NCBI GenBank assembly: GCA_964482235.1
Contig: CAYZWU010000049.1
Span: forward strand, 1 to 40,651
Reading direction: 5' to 3'
DNA length: 40,651 nucleotides
DNA from: CAYZWU01 sp964482235
Lineage (GTDB): Bacteria > Planctomycetota > B15-G4 > CAYZWU01
The notes under the pieces were generated by a model. It ran no database searches. It was not told the DNA's origin and saw nothing but the letters and a program-made list of their open reading frames with translations. Below are positions 24,785-33,802 of this stretch, in pieces (within the stretch, counting starts at the first letter, position 1; each line of letters starts with the position of its first letter). A program made the translations under genes and the position numbers.

Positions 24785-25186
24785 TCATTTGACCGCGGAT
24801 TCTTGCGGGCTGTACAGCCTGTCGATCTCCAGGAGGTGCGTGATCCACCAGTTCTTCAGGAACTCGAGGAGTTCCCGAGGCACCGTTTCCTGATGCTGCA
24901 TCGTGTCCATGCAGAGGGAGACGGTTTTCTTCTTGTACTTCTTGTGAAGCTCCTTGTGTGCTTCGTATTCGGGATAGCCCGATTTGAGCATGTACTCTTC
25001 TTCGTCACGGAAGTGGTCCGTCGCGTATCTCGTCATCCGGGTCAAGGTGTCCGATATGACCTCCGAGTCCACGTTCGCATCGCTGTAGTCGATCAGGTTA
25101 TTGATCAAACTGATGAGTTCCTCGTGCTGCTGATCCAGGCTCGGGACATGAACGCTGAAACCGTCATTCCAGATTATCTTATCCAT
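24785..25186 (-). CDS. Bacteriohemerythrin (non-haem di-iron O2-binding protein)
   Basis: This 133-residue single-domain protein has every ligand of the hemerythrin di-iron site: His21 (DQQHEEL), His58 and Glu62 (HFRDEE), His77 and His81 (HKELH), His117 and Asp122 (HLLEID). Such proteins bind oxygen, and sometimes NO, reversibly in the cytoplasm, serving as sensor, store or carrier. GGAGG lies eight bases before the ATG. The gene follows the HD-GYP gene by 29 nt on the same strand, so the two are almost surely cotranscribed; fused hemerythrin-signalling proteins are known, and here the two parts are separate. Confidence 0.95.
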   Translation of the reverse strand: MDKIIWNDGFSVHVPSLDQQHEELISLINNLIDYSDANVDSEVISDTLTRMTRYATDHFRDEEEYMLKSGYPEYEAHKELHKKYKKKTVSLCMDTMQHQETVPRELLEFLKNWWITHLLEIDRLYSPQESAVK

Positions 25187-25215
25187 TCGAGGCCTCCTGA
25201 TTCCTCACCATTTCG

Positions 25216-26532
25216 TTAGCAAGTCATCTCTTCCATGACCGAGCTGTCCTCGCCGGACATCTCCCCGAACAGTGTCCTGGAGATCTGATCCTGCCTCTCG
25301 GCATACTCGGTCTGTGCGGTTCGACGGCAGCTGTCGACAAAGTCGAGGTTGTCCGCGAGAACGATGACCACGTCCATGTCGATGGCACCGTTTCTGGCCA
25401 TCACGAACAGCCTGGAAACGGCTTTTTCACCGGTATCTCCCTGTCGGTAGGGCCTGTTTTCGGTCAGCGCCGTGTAGATGTCCGCCACGGCCATGATGCG
25501 TGATCCAAGAGTCAAGTCGTCGCCGCAATGGTGGAAGGGGTATCCCTTGCCGTCGAGCCGTTCATGATGGAATGCAGCCCATTCGGCAATCTGTCTCGGG
25601 AAGCCGATCTCCTCGAGAAGCCGGTACGTGTGATAGGTGTGCCCCTTGATCGTGGCCCACTCCTCGCTGTTCAGCTTGGACGGCTTGTCGAGAACCTCCG
25701 CCGGAACGGAGAGCTTGCCCAGGTCGTGCAGCAGGCCGGCCACCTTCATGTAGAGCTGCTCCCTCGCGGAAAAACGCATGAGCTGCGAGAGGGCCAGCGC
25801 CGTTGCCGTGACGCCCGAGGAATGCTTTGCCGTCCAGGGATTCATCGAGTCGACTACCCTTGCAAAGATCTCGGAGATGTCCGTGATCACTGACGAGGAG
25901 ATGTCGGTCTTGAAGTCACCGATGGACTGCAGAAGGAGGCTCTGGACTCGATTCGAGACACAATCGAGCCAGAACGCTTCGGTCTTGGCCAGACCCTGAA
26001 AGGCCTTCAGGCAGTCGGGATGGATCGTTTTCATTCTGAATTCGTCGAATCGAGAGGCGATGCTCGAGGATTGATCCAGGATGTTGCGATCCCTGTCGAT
26101 GGCGATCTCCACCTGATCGCCAAGGGCGATGATCTGGCCTCCGAGAAACGCCATGCGGTCGTCTGCTTCGCGATAGGCGCTCATCGACCAGGGTGTGTGG
26201 TGATGGAGGATGTTCGATGCGGCCTGGGAAAAGATATCGATGTCCTTCAGCAGTTCGTACCCGAGCTTGGCGTGCCAGCGAACGAGGTACATCTTGTTGT
26301 CACGGATCGCCTGGACTCTCCTGTCCGTTCGTATCATGGCGATGTCGTGCAGGGTGGCTGCCAGGAGGAGTGCGAGCCGGTCCTTGTCGCTGAACTCCAT
26401 CTTCTCGGCCAGCTTCATGACGATGTAGGCCACGCGCTGCTGGTGTCCTGCAATTTCCGGTCGGATGAAATCCATGGCATCCGACAGTGATAGAACCATT
26501 CTCGGAATCGAGATTTGACCATGGTTGATCAA
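25216..26532 (-). CDS. HD-GYP domain protein, probable c-di-GMP phosphodiesterase
   Basis: The product is about 438 residues from a TTG at 26532, which has a G-rich ribosome binding site and keeps the segment ISIPRMVLSLSDAMDF that begins this family; ATG 26499 is the next choice and the frame is open to 26685. The N-terminal half holds a first HD-like domain (GHQQRVAYIVMKLAE, TLHDIAM, NILHHHTPW) with partly altered residues. The C-terminal half is a full HD-GYP domain: LLHDLGKLSVP, IKGHTYHTYRLLEEIG and HHERLDGKGYP. HD-GYP enzymes break c-di-GMP down to pGpG or GMP. The hemerythrin gene follows in the same operon, suggesting oxygen-linked control. Confidence 0.9.
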   Translation of the reverse strand: MINHGQISIPRMVLSLSDAMDFIRPEIAGHQQRVAYIVMKLAEKMEFSDKDRLALLLAATLHDIAMIRTDRRVQAIRDNKMYLVRWHAKLGYELLKDIDIFSQAASNILHHHTPWSMSAYREADDRMAFLGGQIIALGDQVEIAIDRDRNILDQSSSIASRFDEFRMKTIHPDCLKAFQGLAKTEAFWLDCVSNRVQSLLLQSIGDFKTDISSSVITDISEIFARVVDSMNPWTAKHSSGVTATALALSQLMRFSAREQLYMKVAGLLHDLGKLSVPAEVLDKPSKLNSEEWATIKGHTYHTYRLLEEIGFPRQIAEWAAFHHERLDGKGYPFHHCGDDLTLGSRIMAVADIYTALTENRPYRQGDTGEKAVSRLFVMARNGAIDMDVVIVLADNLDFVDSCRRTAQTEYAERQDQISRTLFGEMSGEDSSVMEEMTC

Positions 26533-26763
26533 CTCTGCACCCCCTACCCACAATCCAATCGTAATTGTCTCCCTGATCCGCTGATGGGATTCCCTGATGT
26601 TGCAGCGTCGTGCGGACCGACTTACACGTGTTTCGGAATTGAGAGGAGGGAATATGAGGAAAAACTTGGATCGCGGTGCCCGCAAGAGACCGGACTATGG
26701 CTGCAACTGCCCGATGGAGTAGAATGGATGGCTGGTACCCTCTATCAGTTCCGGAGGTTTCGG

Positions 26764-29700
26764 ATGTCCCGCACATGTTTCGTTGCCCTGTTCGCTGCTG
26801 TCGCCGTGGCGGTGATGGCTTCATCCTCGCCGGCTCAGATCGATCCCGATCTGCTGGCCGGCATGAAAGCCCGCTCCATCGGCCCGGCCACCATGAGCGG
26901 TCGAATCGCTGCCATCGACGTCGTGGAATCGGATCCCAATGTCATCTACGTGGGCTCTGCGACAGGCGGTCTCTGGAAGTCCACGAGCGGCGGATTGACG
27001 TGGGAGTCGATCTTCGATGACCAGCCCGTCGCATCCATCGGTGCCGTCGCCATCTTTCAACGGAGTCCGGACATCGTCTGGGTCGGCACGGGCGAGGCGA
27101 ATCCCCGCAACAGCGTCTCGGCAGGCAACGGCGTCTACAGGTCCATGGACGGGGGGATGACCTGGACGCACCTGGGGTTTCGGGAGAGCGGATCGATATC
27201 CCGTATTCTCCTTGATCCTCTCGATCCCGACGCGGCCTATGTCGCCGTGCTCGGCAGGATCTGGGGCGAGGGCGAGGAGCGGGGCGTGTTCAAGACAACG
27301 GACGGCGGAAAGAGCTGGAGCAGGATCCTCTTCGTGGACGGCAGGACGGGCGCCGCCGATCTCGTGATCGACCCGGGCAATCCTCTCAAGCTGTTTGCCG
27401 CCATGTGGGATTTCAGGCGCTGGCCCTGGTTCTTCCGCTCCGGCGGTCCGGGCTCCGGCATCTACGTGACCCACGACGGCGGCGGCAGCTGGAAACGGCT
27501 TTGCCATCACGATGGACTTCCCGAAGGCGACCTCGGCAGGATCGGCCTGGCCATCGCGCCGTCAGAGCCGTCGATCGTCTATGCCCTGGTGGAGTCGGAG
27601 GAGATCGCGATCTACAGATCAGAGGATGGAGGGGAGAGGTGGAGCCTTGCCGGCAAGGACCGCCAGGTGGGCAACCGGCCTTTCTACTACGCCGATATCC
27701 GGGTCGATCCCGCTGATCCGAACCGCGTCTACAGTCTCTGGTCCATTGTCAGCGTGTCGATCGACGGGGCCAGGACGTTCGAGCCGTTGACCTCCTTCGG
27801 CGGCGTGCACCCCGATCATCACGCCCTGTGGATCGATCCGGGCGACCCCGAGCATCTGATCAACGGCAACGACGGAGGGATCTACATCAGCCGCGACCGG
27901 GGCGAGAACTGGTGGTTCGCCAGGAACCTGCCCCTGGGGCAGTTCTATCACATCCGCGTCGACATGGATGTGCCGTACAACGTCTACGGCGGCATGCAGG
28001 ACAACGGCTCGTGGAAGGGGCCGAGCGCCGTCTGGAAGATCGGCGGAATCCGCAACTTCCACTGGCAGGAGCTCTACTACGGCGACGGCTTCGACACCAT
28101 GCCGGATCCGGAAGACTCGATGAAGGTCGTCGCCATGATGCAGGAGGGATACCTGGCGCGGTGCGACCTGCGCACCGGCGAGTCGCGCAGCATCCGGCCC
28201 GCGCCTCCGGGGGACGTGGAACTGCGCTTCAACTGGAACGCGGCCCTGGCCCAGGACCCCTTCGATCCGGGCACGATTTATTACGGCAGCCAGTTCGTGC
28301 ACAGGTCCCTGGATCGCGGCACCACCTGGAGCGTGATCAGCCCGGACCTCACCACCAACAATTCGGAGTGGCAGAGGCAGGATGAGAGCGGCGGGCTGAC
28401 TCTCGACGTGACGGGAGCCGAGAACTACACGAGCCTTCTGGCCATCGCGCCGAGCCCATTGCAGAAGGGGCTGATCTGGGTCGGCTCCGATGACGGGCGG
28501 CTGCACGTGACGCGCGACGGGGGGGAGTCGTGGGTCAGCCTGGAGAAGAACCTTCCCGGCGTTCCCGCGAACACGTGGATTCCCCAAATCAGGCCGTCTC
28601 GCTTCGATCCGGGAGAGGCGTTCGTCGTGCTCGACGACCACCGCCGCTCGAACTGGACGCCCTACGTCTACAGGACCGCGGATTTCGGAGCGACCTGGAC
28701 GAGCCTGACCACGGACGATCTCTTCGGCTACTGCCTGGCGATCGAGCAGGATCCGGTCAAGCGGGACCTGCTCTACCTGGGAACGGAATTCGGGCTCTAC
28801 ATCTCGCTGAACGGCGGCAGGAGCTGGTTCAAGTGGAAGCACGGGCTTCCCACCGTTTCCGTGATGGACCTCGTCGTTCATCCGCGGGAGCACGATCTCG
28901 TCTTGGGCACCCACGGCAGAAGCGCCTTCATCCTCGATGACGTGCGGCCGCTCAGGGAGCTCTCCGATTCCCTGGTGGAGAAGAAGATCCACCTCTTCAC
29001 GCTGCCGCCGGCCCAGCAGTATCGTTCGAACCGTGCCGCGGGAACCCGCAACGCCGGGACGAACGAGTTCCGCGGCGAGAACCGGCCTTACGGGGCGCTG
29101 ATCACCTTCTGGATCGACGCGCCGGAACTCCCTCACCCCGACAGGAAGAAGGAGAGGGAGCGCGCGCGGCCGGCGGAGGACGTTGGGGGGAAAGAGGACA
29201 AGGAATCAGCGAAGGAGGGGAAGGGGCCGCAGGTCGCCATCGACATCGTCGATCAGGATGGCGAAACGATCCGATCGTTCGAGGAGAAGGTCCGCCGTGG
29301 CGTCAACCGTGTGGTCTGGGATCTCAGGAGAAAGGCCTTCAAGGAGTTTCCGAAGAGCAAGGAAGAGTGGTGGCGCGACCGGGGCGGGCCCGAGGTGCTC
29401 CCCGGCACCTACACCGTCAAGGTGAAGTACGGCGAACTTCAGGCTCAGGGAGAGGTGACGGTCCTCGCCGATCCCCGCTCCGATCTCACCATGGAAGAAA
29501 GGAAATCCGTTTTCGACTTCATCATGCGGGCGGGGTGTCTTCAGGAGACCATGGCCGATGCGGTGGAGCGGATTCACAAGACACGCGATGACGTGGATGC
29601 CGTGCTGGCGCGGCTCGAGAAGGACGAGGCCGATGGGGAGGAAGAGGGGCCGGCGAAGGCCTTGATCGAGGCGGCCGGGGAGCTGAAGAAGAGCCTGGAC

Positions 29701-29985
29701 GAGAAGGAGAAGCTCTTCCGGCACATCGGCAAGAAGCAGGACATTCCCCCGCAGCGAAACGTTCGCCGGAAGCTGGGCTATCCGATGCGGGCGGCCGCGT
29801 CGTCGTGGAACAGGCCCACGGCCGCGGTGCTGCGTTACATGGAGCAGGGGGAGGCCGCCTTGAGGGCGGCGCTCGACGAGCTCAACGCCTTCTTCGAAAA
29901 GGAAGTGAGCGATTTCCGGAAGAAGGTGCGTGAAGCGGGAGTCGAGCTGCTGCCCGAGGTCGCGCCGCTGAAGATGCCGGAGTGA
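26764..29985 (+). CDS. Secreted BNR/Asp-box repeat protein (sortilin/VPS10-like beta-propeller)
   Basis: ATG 26764 is chosen since GGAGG lies eight bases upstream and a signal peptide follows (CFVALFAAVAVAVMASSSPAQ); the upstream open stretch has no such features. The 1073-residue product has nine Asp-boxes of the form S-x-D-x-G-x-x-W (STSGGLTW, SMDGGMTW, TTDGGKSW, THDGGGSW, SEDGGERW, SRDRGENW, SLDRGTTW, TRDGGESW, SLNGGRSW), enough for one or two propellers over residues ~40-720. A beta-sandwich module with VNRVVWDLR and LPGTYTVKV lies at ~840-930, and a helical charged tail closes the protein. Annotated as glycosyl hydrolase or sialidase in many genomes, the family has no proven activity. 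It diverges from the HD-GYP gene. Confidence 0.9.
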   Translation: MSRTCFVALFAAVAVAVMASSSPAQIDPDLLAGMKARSIGPATMSGRIAAIDVVESDPNVIYVGSATGGLWKSTSGGLTWESIFDDQPVASIGAVAIFQRSPDIVWVGTGEANPRNSVSAGNGVYRSMDGGMTWTHLGFRESGSISRILLDPLDPDAAYVAVLGRIWGEGEERGVFKTTDGGKSWSRILFVDGRTGAADLVIDPGNPLKLFAAMWDFRRWPWFFRSGGPGSGIYVTHDGGGSWKRLCHHDGLPEGDLGRIGLAIAPSEPSIVYALVESEEIAIYRSEDGGERWSLAGKDRQVGNRPFYYADIRVDPADPNRVYSLWSIVSVSIDGARTFEPLTSFGGVHPDHHALWIDPGDPEHLINGNDGGIYISRDRGENWWFARNLPLGQFYHIRVDMDVPYNVYGGMQDNGSWKGPSAVWKIGGIRNFHWQELYYGDGFDTMPDPEDSMKVVAMMQEGYLARCDLRTGESRSIRPAPPGDVELRFNWNAALAQDPFDPGTIYYGSQFVHRSLDRGTTWSVISPDLTTNNSEWQRQDESGGLTLDVTGAENYTSLLAIAPSPLQKGLIWVGSDDGRLHVTRDGGESWVSLEKNLPGVPANTWIPQIRPSRFDPGEAFVVLDDHRRSNWTPYVYRTADFGATWTSLTTDDLFGYCLAIEQDPVKRDLLYLGTEFGLYISLNGGRSWFKWKHGLPTVSVMDLVVHPREHDLVLGTHGRSAFILDDVRPLRELSDSLVEKKIHLFTLPPAQQYRSNRAAGTRNAGTNEFRGENRPYGALITFWIDAPELPHPDRKKERERARPAEDVGGKEDKESAKEGKGPQVAIDIVDQDGETIRSFEEKVRRGVNRVVWDLRRKAFKEFPKSKEEWWRDRGGPEVLPGTYTVKVKYGELQAQGEVTVLADPRSDLTMEERKSVFDFIMRAGCLQETMADAVERIHKTRDDVDAVLARLEKDEADGEEEGPAKALIEAAGELKKSLDEKEKLFRHIGKKQDIPPQRNVRRKLGYPMRAAASSWNRPTAAVLRYMEQGEAALRAALDELNAFFEKEVSDFRKKVREAGVELLPEVAPLKMPE

Positions 29986-30006
29986 TACCTGACCGCGCCG
30001 ATACCG

Positions 30007-30119
30007 CACGCCGATACCGAGCCCGCGCAATCTCCGCCATATTCGGGTACGGATGTTCCGAATCCGGTTACGGCGCAGTCCGAATATGGCGGAGATTGCG
30101 CGGGCTCGGTATCGGCGTG
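30007..30119. repeat. Perfect 40-nt inverted repeat carrying two copies of the 29-nt unit
   Basis: The arms 30007-30046 and 30080-30119 are exact reverse complements over 40 nt, separated by 33 nt. Within them, 30013-30041 and 30085-30113 are inverted copies of the 29-nt unit found three times at 12.2 kb (shared end GCGGGCTCGGTATC, shared start ATGGCGG). The loop has its own small CGGAT/ATCCG pair. It lies just after the stop of the BNR protein gene. Confidence 0.92.
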
Positions 30120-30120
30120 G

Positions 30121-30171
30121 TAAGTGAAAAAGCGACAGGCGCCGCAGGGGCGCCTGTCGCTTTTTCGCTTA
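30121..30171. terminator. Bidirectional intrinsic terminator
   Basis: A 23-pair stem (30121-30143 with 30149-30171, one G-T pair) around loop GCAGG has a GC-rich core (AGCGACAGGCGCC) and A/T tracts at its base that read as TTTTT in both directions. It separates the convergent BNR and FG-GAP genes and includes the FG-GAP stop codon. Confidence 0.92.
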
Positions 30172-31461
30172 CCACTTGTAGAAGTAGAACGAGTCGGTGC
30201 GCAGGATGATCCAGTCAATGGAATCGCCGACGTACACCGTGTAATCGTACGAGCCTGACGGGGCAGCTGCCGGAACAGGCTGCGAGAACGTGTGCCTGAC
30301 GGTTTGGCCCGGATTCAGGGTGATGTTCCGGTAGTTCAGGACCGGATTGAGGAAGATCGACGAACCGGCGAATGTCCCCACCATGCAGGTGGTGAAGAAA
30401 TCGAAGGTCATCGGCTGCGTGTCACCGTTCTGGATTCCCACCTCGAAGGAGATGGTGCCTCCCGTTGACGGCACGTACATCGGCCCATGGAAGATGAGGT
30501 TGAATCCGGGCAGCACGACGGGCGTGGGATCGTTCCGATAGAGGACCGGAATGGAACTGTACTGGCCGGTCACGATATCCAGATCGCCGTCGTTGTCCCA
30601 ATCTACCAGAAATGGCCGCGAGTAGGCGTAGAGCTCGATCGCCTCGCCGCCCACGGTCAGCTCCTCGCTGCCCGAGAAGAGTGGAGCCCCGCTGACTCCC
30701 TGGTTCTCGAAGAAGCGGATCTTGCCGGGACCTTCGCCCAGAATCATGTCGGGCAGCGTGTCGCCGTCGAGATCCGCCCAGACGGGCGCCGCGTTGTAGC
30801 CCACATTCATGTCGACACCGCCGTCCTTGACGAACTGCTTCGTCGAGAAGTGGGGCGCCCCGGCGGTCCCGTCGTTGAGGTAGAGGGGCACCTTTCCGTT
30901 CGCGTCGCCCACGAAGAGATCGAAGAGCCCGTCGGCGTTCCAGTCGCCGGTGAAGGGCATGGAATAGCTGCCCACATCGATGTTCGAGACGCCCACCTGC
31001 ACCCGGCCAGCATTGGTGAGGACGGGATTCTGCGCCGATCCAACGTTGAGGAAAAGGTGAACCGTGCCGTCATACTCGCCGCAGATGAGATCCGTCAGTC
31101 CGTCGTTGTTCCAGTCCACGCCATGTGGAGCCGCACCGATGCATCAGCCATACCCCACGCTGATCACCGACCCGTCGGCTTCCAGCATCACGCTTCCGCT
31201 GAAAACCGGATCGTTGTCCGTTCCCACGTTCGCGAAAAAGTGGATGTTCCCGTTGTAGAAGGTGCCGATGAGAAGGTCCTTGGCTCCGTCGCCGTTCCAG
31301 TCCAGGACCGCTGGAGCGGAGTGAAAGTTGTCCGACAGGATCGGATCGCCGTTGGAGAGCAGATACTGCGCAGGATGGAATTCCGGTGTGCCCTGGCCGA
31401 AGGCCGGACCGGAGAGGAGTGCAGCTGAAGCGAAAAGCGGCAAGAACAGCAGGAATTTCAT
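30169..31461 (-). pseudogene. Secreted FG-GAP/VCBS repeat protein interrupted by an in-frame TGA
   Basis: Two open segments, 31461-31144 and 31143-30169, lie in the same frame and are split only by TGA at 31146-31144. The first has a signal peptide (FLLFLPLFASAALLSGPAFG) and one FG-GAP repeat; the second continues with four more. The five calcium-loop cores are DWNGDGAKDL, DWNNDGLTDL, DWNADGLFDL, DLDGDTLPDM and DWDNDGDLDI. A C-terminal beta domain (~105 residues, ending DSFYFYKW) follows. Aligning the repeats, the stop falls in a surplus of four codons between VGY and GAAP, so a 12-nt insertion seems to have created it. Such proteins are secreted propellers, often for adhesion or binding. The gene may be dead, polymorphic, read through, or affected by a sequencing error; the rest of the frame shows no decay. 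Confidence 0.8.
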
Positions 31462-31787
31462 CGTGGGGCTCCTTAACTTCGAGTCATTCTCAAGTCATGC
31501 GCGACGGGCGTCACGCTGCTGTCAGGTGTGTTTCCTCGTCAGGAGGCCGTTTAGATAGCGTGTTGCGATCGAGAATTCCGACCTCGATGATAGTAAATCC
31601 CATTATATATGACTTTGCTTTCGAGGCGAGGGGGTTGGTGTATTTTCTACTCTCCGGCCGAGTTCCGGAGCATCCCGGCGGCGGGAGGGAGAGGCCGTCG
31701 ATCGATTGCTGCGTGTCTGAAAACGGGATTTCGGGTTTTGGGGCGGTCAGATGAGGGAAATGGGTCGAGGATCAGCAAGCCGGAGGG
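31462..31787. other. Intergenic region upstream of the FG-GAP gene
   Basis: No credible gene lies in these 326 nt. The centre is AT-rich; on the minus strand it offers TATAAT (about 31606-31601), a possible -10 for the FG-GAP gene about 140 nt before its start, but no good -35. A short AGCC/GGCT hairpin lies just after the stop of the Lys-rich gene. Confidence 0.35.
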
Positions 31788-32105
31788 CTATTCATCATCT
31801 TCCATGGGGACCTTGACGTCCCTGACCAGGAATTTTTTGTCCTTCTTCTTGGCGAGCTCTTTCGCCTTGGCTTCGGCTTTGTCCTTCTCGGGATAGGGAA
31901 AGCGGGCGACTTCCTTGTAGCTTTCGTCAAAAATCACCCAGATGAGTTTATGACGCATCGTCGCCTTGGTGGCTTTCTTGCGGGATGTGGTTTTCTTTTT
32001 CTTTTTTGCGACTTTTTTCTTTTTCTGTTTTTTCTCCTTTTCCGCTGCTGCCGCTTCCGCAGCCTTTTCACGAATTCGTTCGCTGTTGGACATTCTCTTG
32101 GCCAT
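31788..32105 (-). CDS. Small lysine-rich protein of unknown function
   Basis: This 105-residue protein has an N-terminal alanine/glutamate helix, then a strongly basic block with many lysines (KKQKKKKVAKKKKKTTSRKK region, residues ~25-45) and a small folded C-terminal part with MRHKLIWVIFDESYKEVARFPY. The C-terminal part looks like a short beta-hairpin plus helix (EKDKAEAKAKELAKK) that I cannot assign to a family. The lysine block resembles histone H1-like tails of bacterial nucleic-acid-binding proteins, so DNA or RNA binding is plausible but unproven. The ATG at 32105 has only a weak ribosome binding site. Skewed composition supports a real, non-shadow protein because the frame stays in register with normal codons in its C-terminal half. 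Confidence 0.6.
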   Translation of the reverse strand: MAKRMSNSERIREKAAEAAAAEKEKKQKKKKVAKKKKKTTSRKKATKATMRHKLIWVIFDESYKEVARFPYPEKDKAEAKAKELAKKKDKKFLVRDVKVPMEDDE

Positions 32106-32206
32106 AAGTGAACTCGTTTCTGTTAGGGGTCAGATGCTGATAACATAGGTGCGTCATTGTAAAGGTTTAGGGAGGAATGCCAATTTAATTATCGCCGAAG
32201 TGCCTC

Positions 32207-33610
32207 TCATCTCCGCCTGCCGCCGCGCCCGCCTCTTGCGCCGCCGCGACTGTTGCCCTTCTCCTTGCCCCACTCCTTGATCTCGTTGCGGACGATCTTG
32301 TCCCGCGAGTAGAGGGACCGCAGGGCGTTCCTCAGCTGGCTGTCGTATTCCATGTACTCGCCGCGCATGATCCTGGCCGCCGCCTGGGCGACGATCTTGA
32401 TCTGTGCGTTGCGTTCCTTTGCCACGAGCTCCTCGAGCTCGTCGGCAAGGGTGACGCTGCGCGAATGCCTGAAGGCCCAGACGAGCGCCGTCTTGACGAC
32501 GGCCTTTCCGCGTTCCGCCTTGTACCGCTCCTTCATGATATTCGCCACTTCGGGATCGTCGAGGAAGTGTCCCAGCGAGAGGTACGCAGCCATCCGGAAG
32601 ATCTCTTCCTTGCTGGCCACGAATTCGAGGAGAAGCTTCTTGGCCGATCCGTTCCCGGCACCGCACGGGCCCAGGGCGCGCAGGATGTCTTTTTTCAGCT
32701 CCTTCTCCTTGGTCCCGGGAAAAAGATCGAGCAGAGGCTGCATTGCTTCGACAGCTTTCATCTCCTCGAGAGTCACGACGGCGCAGTTGGTGATGTGGCT
32801 CGATTTGTCGGCAAGCCATCGCATCGCGACGCCGGCGGCGTAGGTGAACTCGGCATAGCCCATGGAACGGATGCATTCGGCCCTGTCCTTTTCCTTGCCC
32901 AGCTTCTGGATGGCGGGAAAGAGAAGATCGCTGATCCGGTTGTTCTTGAACCGCAGGATCGACTTGACGGCATCGTTTCGCTCCTCGTCCGATCCCTTCC
33001 TGATCGCGGTGAAGAGCTTCTTCAGGTGGTCCGGAAGCCCCTTCACCCGCAACGCTCCGTGGGAGACGACAGCCTTGTCGAGGAAGTCGAGCAGCTTCGA
33101 CTTGCTGAGCTCGTAGACCTTCTGGTGCAGGATTCTCCACTCGCCGCCGGTCTGGACGTCGACGACGATATGCTGCGGCACCTTGACGGTCGAAGAATCG
33201 AAGAAGCGCGATCTGACCTCCCGCTCGTTCTGCATCAGGGTCTTGCAGTCCACCTTGCCGAAAAGAATGCTGACCGGCCTTTCCTCGCCGTTCACCTTCT
33301 TCATCTCCTCGGCGTGCTGGTCCATGCACGTGGGGAGCACCACGAAATCGCTCATCCGGGAACGCACCTTGGCGTCGCGGTAGACCTGGTTCAGCATGCG
33401 GAGAGAGGCCGGTTCCGTGCTGGTGTGCATCACGATGAGCAGCGGTTTCTGCGTTTCCACCGCCTTTTTCAGGGCGCTGTCGAGATCGATCTCCCAGGTG
33501 AAATCGTCCGCTGCCTGAAGGGGCGCCTGCAGCAGCAGGGCGAGCAGGGTGCACAGAAGCAGCCTGATGGGAAGAAGGAGCGAATCGTCATGATCTGTCG
33601 CGCTGTTCAT
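32207..33610 (-). CDS. Exported thioredoxin-fold plus HEAT-like repeat protein without redox cysteines
   Basis: From ATG 33610 (GGAGA eight bases upstream) the product is 467 residues with a signal peptide (LLLCTLLALLLQAPLQA). Residues ~35-170 follow the order of the thioredoxin-like domain of exported proteins (WEIDLDSALKKAVETQKPLLIVMHTSTEPASLRMLNQVYRD, split here across the fold), but the CxxC position reads TEPA, so it cannot act as a disulfide oxidoreductase. Residues ~190-440 form a helical repeat array (ISDLLFPAIQKLGKEKDRAECIRS and others), like HEAT/PBS-lyase repeats. The tail is Gly/Arg-rich (RGGARGGRGGRRR), an unusual nucleic-acid- or polyanion-binding sequence for an exported protein. 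It is probably a scaffold; function unknown. Confidence 0.75.
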   Translation of the reverse strand: MNSATDHDDSLLLPIRLLLCTLLALLLQAPLQAADDFTWEIDLDSALKKAVETQKPLLIVMHTSTEPASLRMLNQVYRDAKVRSRMSDFVVLPTCMDQHAEEMKKVNGEERPVSILFGKVDCKTLMQNEREVRSRFFDSSTVKVPQHIVVDVQTGGEWRILHQKVYELSKSKLLDFLDKAVVSHGALRVKGLPDHLKKLFTAIRKGSDEERNDAVKSILRFKNNRISDLLFPAIQKLGKEKDRAECIRSMGYAEFTYAAGVAMRWLADKSSHITNCAVVTLEEMKAVEAMQPLLDLFPGTKEKELKKDILRALGPCGAGNGSAKKLLLEFVASKEEIFRMAAYLSLGHFLDDPEVANIMKERYKAERGKAVVKTALVWAFRHSRSVTLADELEELVAKERNAQIKIVAQAAARIMRGEYMEYDSQLRNALRSLYSRDKIVRNEIKEWGKEKGNSRGGARGGRGGRRR

Positions 33611-33802
33611 CTCGAATCTCCGAAACACAAGAATCATGGGAGCGGCCGCTTTTCACGACGCACCAGATAACCGTGAGATCGACCTCCTGGTTTCGAATAT
33701 TTACAAAGTGAAATAATTAATGTGGGAACCGGGCGGCACAGCGCTGCGTGGCCGCGCGTGCGGTGCTCGCCGGGGCTCTGTGAAGCGGTGATGAGTGGAA
33801 GG

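Noticed and set aside
25187..25230. A GTTAGC near the HD-GYP stop as another cassette core site
   Set aside because: There is no partner site or imperfect hairpin at attC distance, and the heptamer does not fit GTTRRRY well.
31144..31146. TGA as a selenocysteine codon in the FG-GAP gene
   Set aside because: No SECIS-like hairpin was recognised after the TGA, the family has no redox function, and the TGA lies in a surplus of four codons relative to sister repeats.
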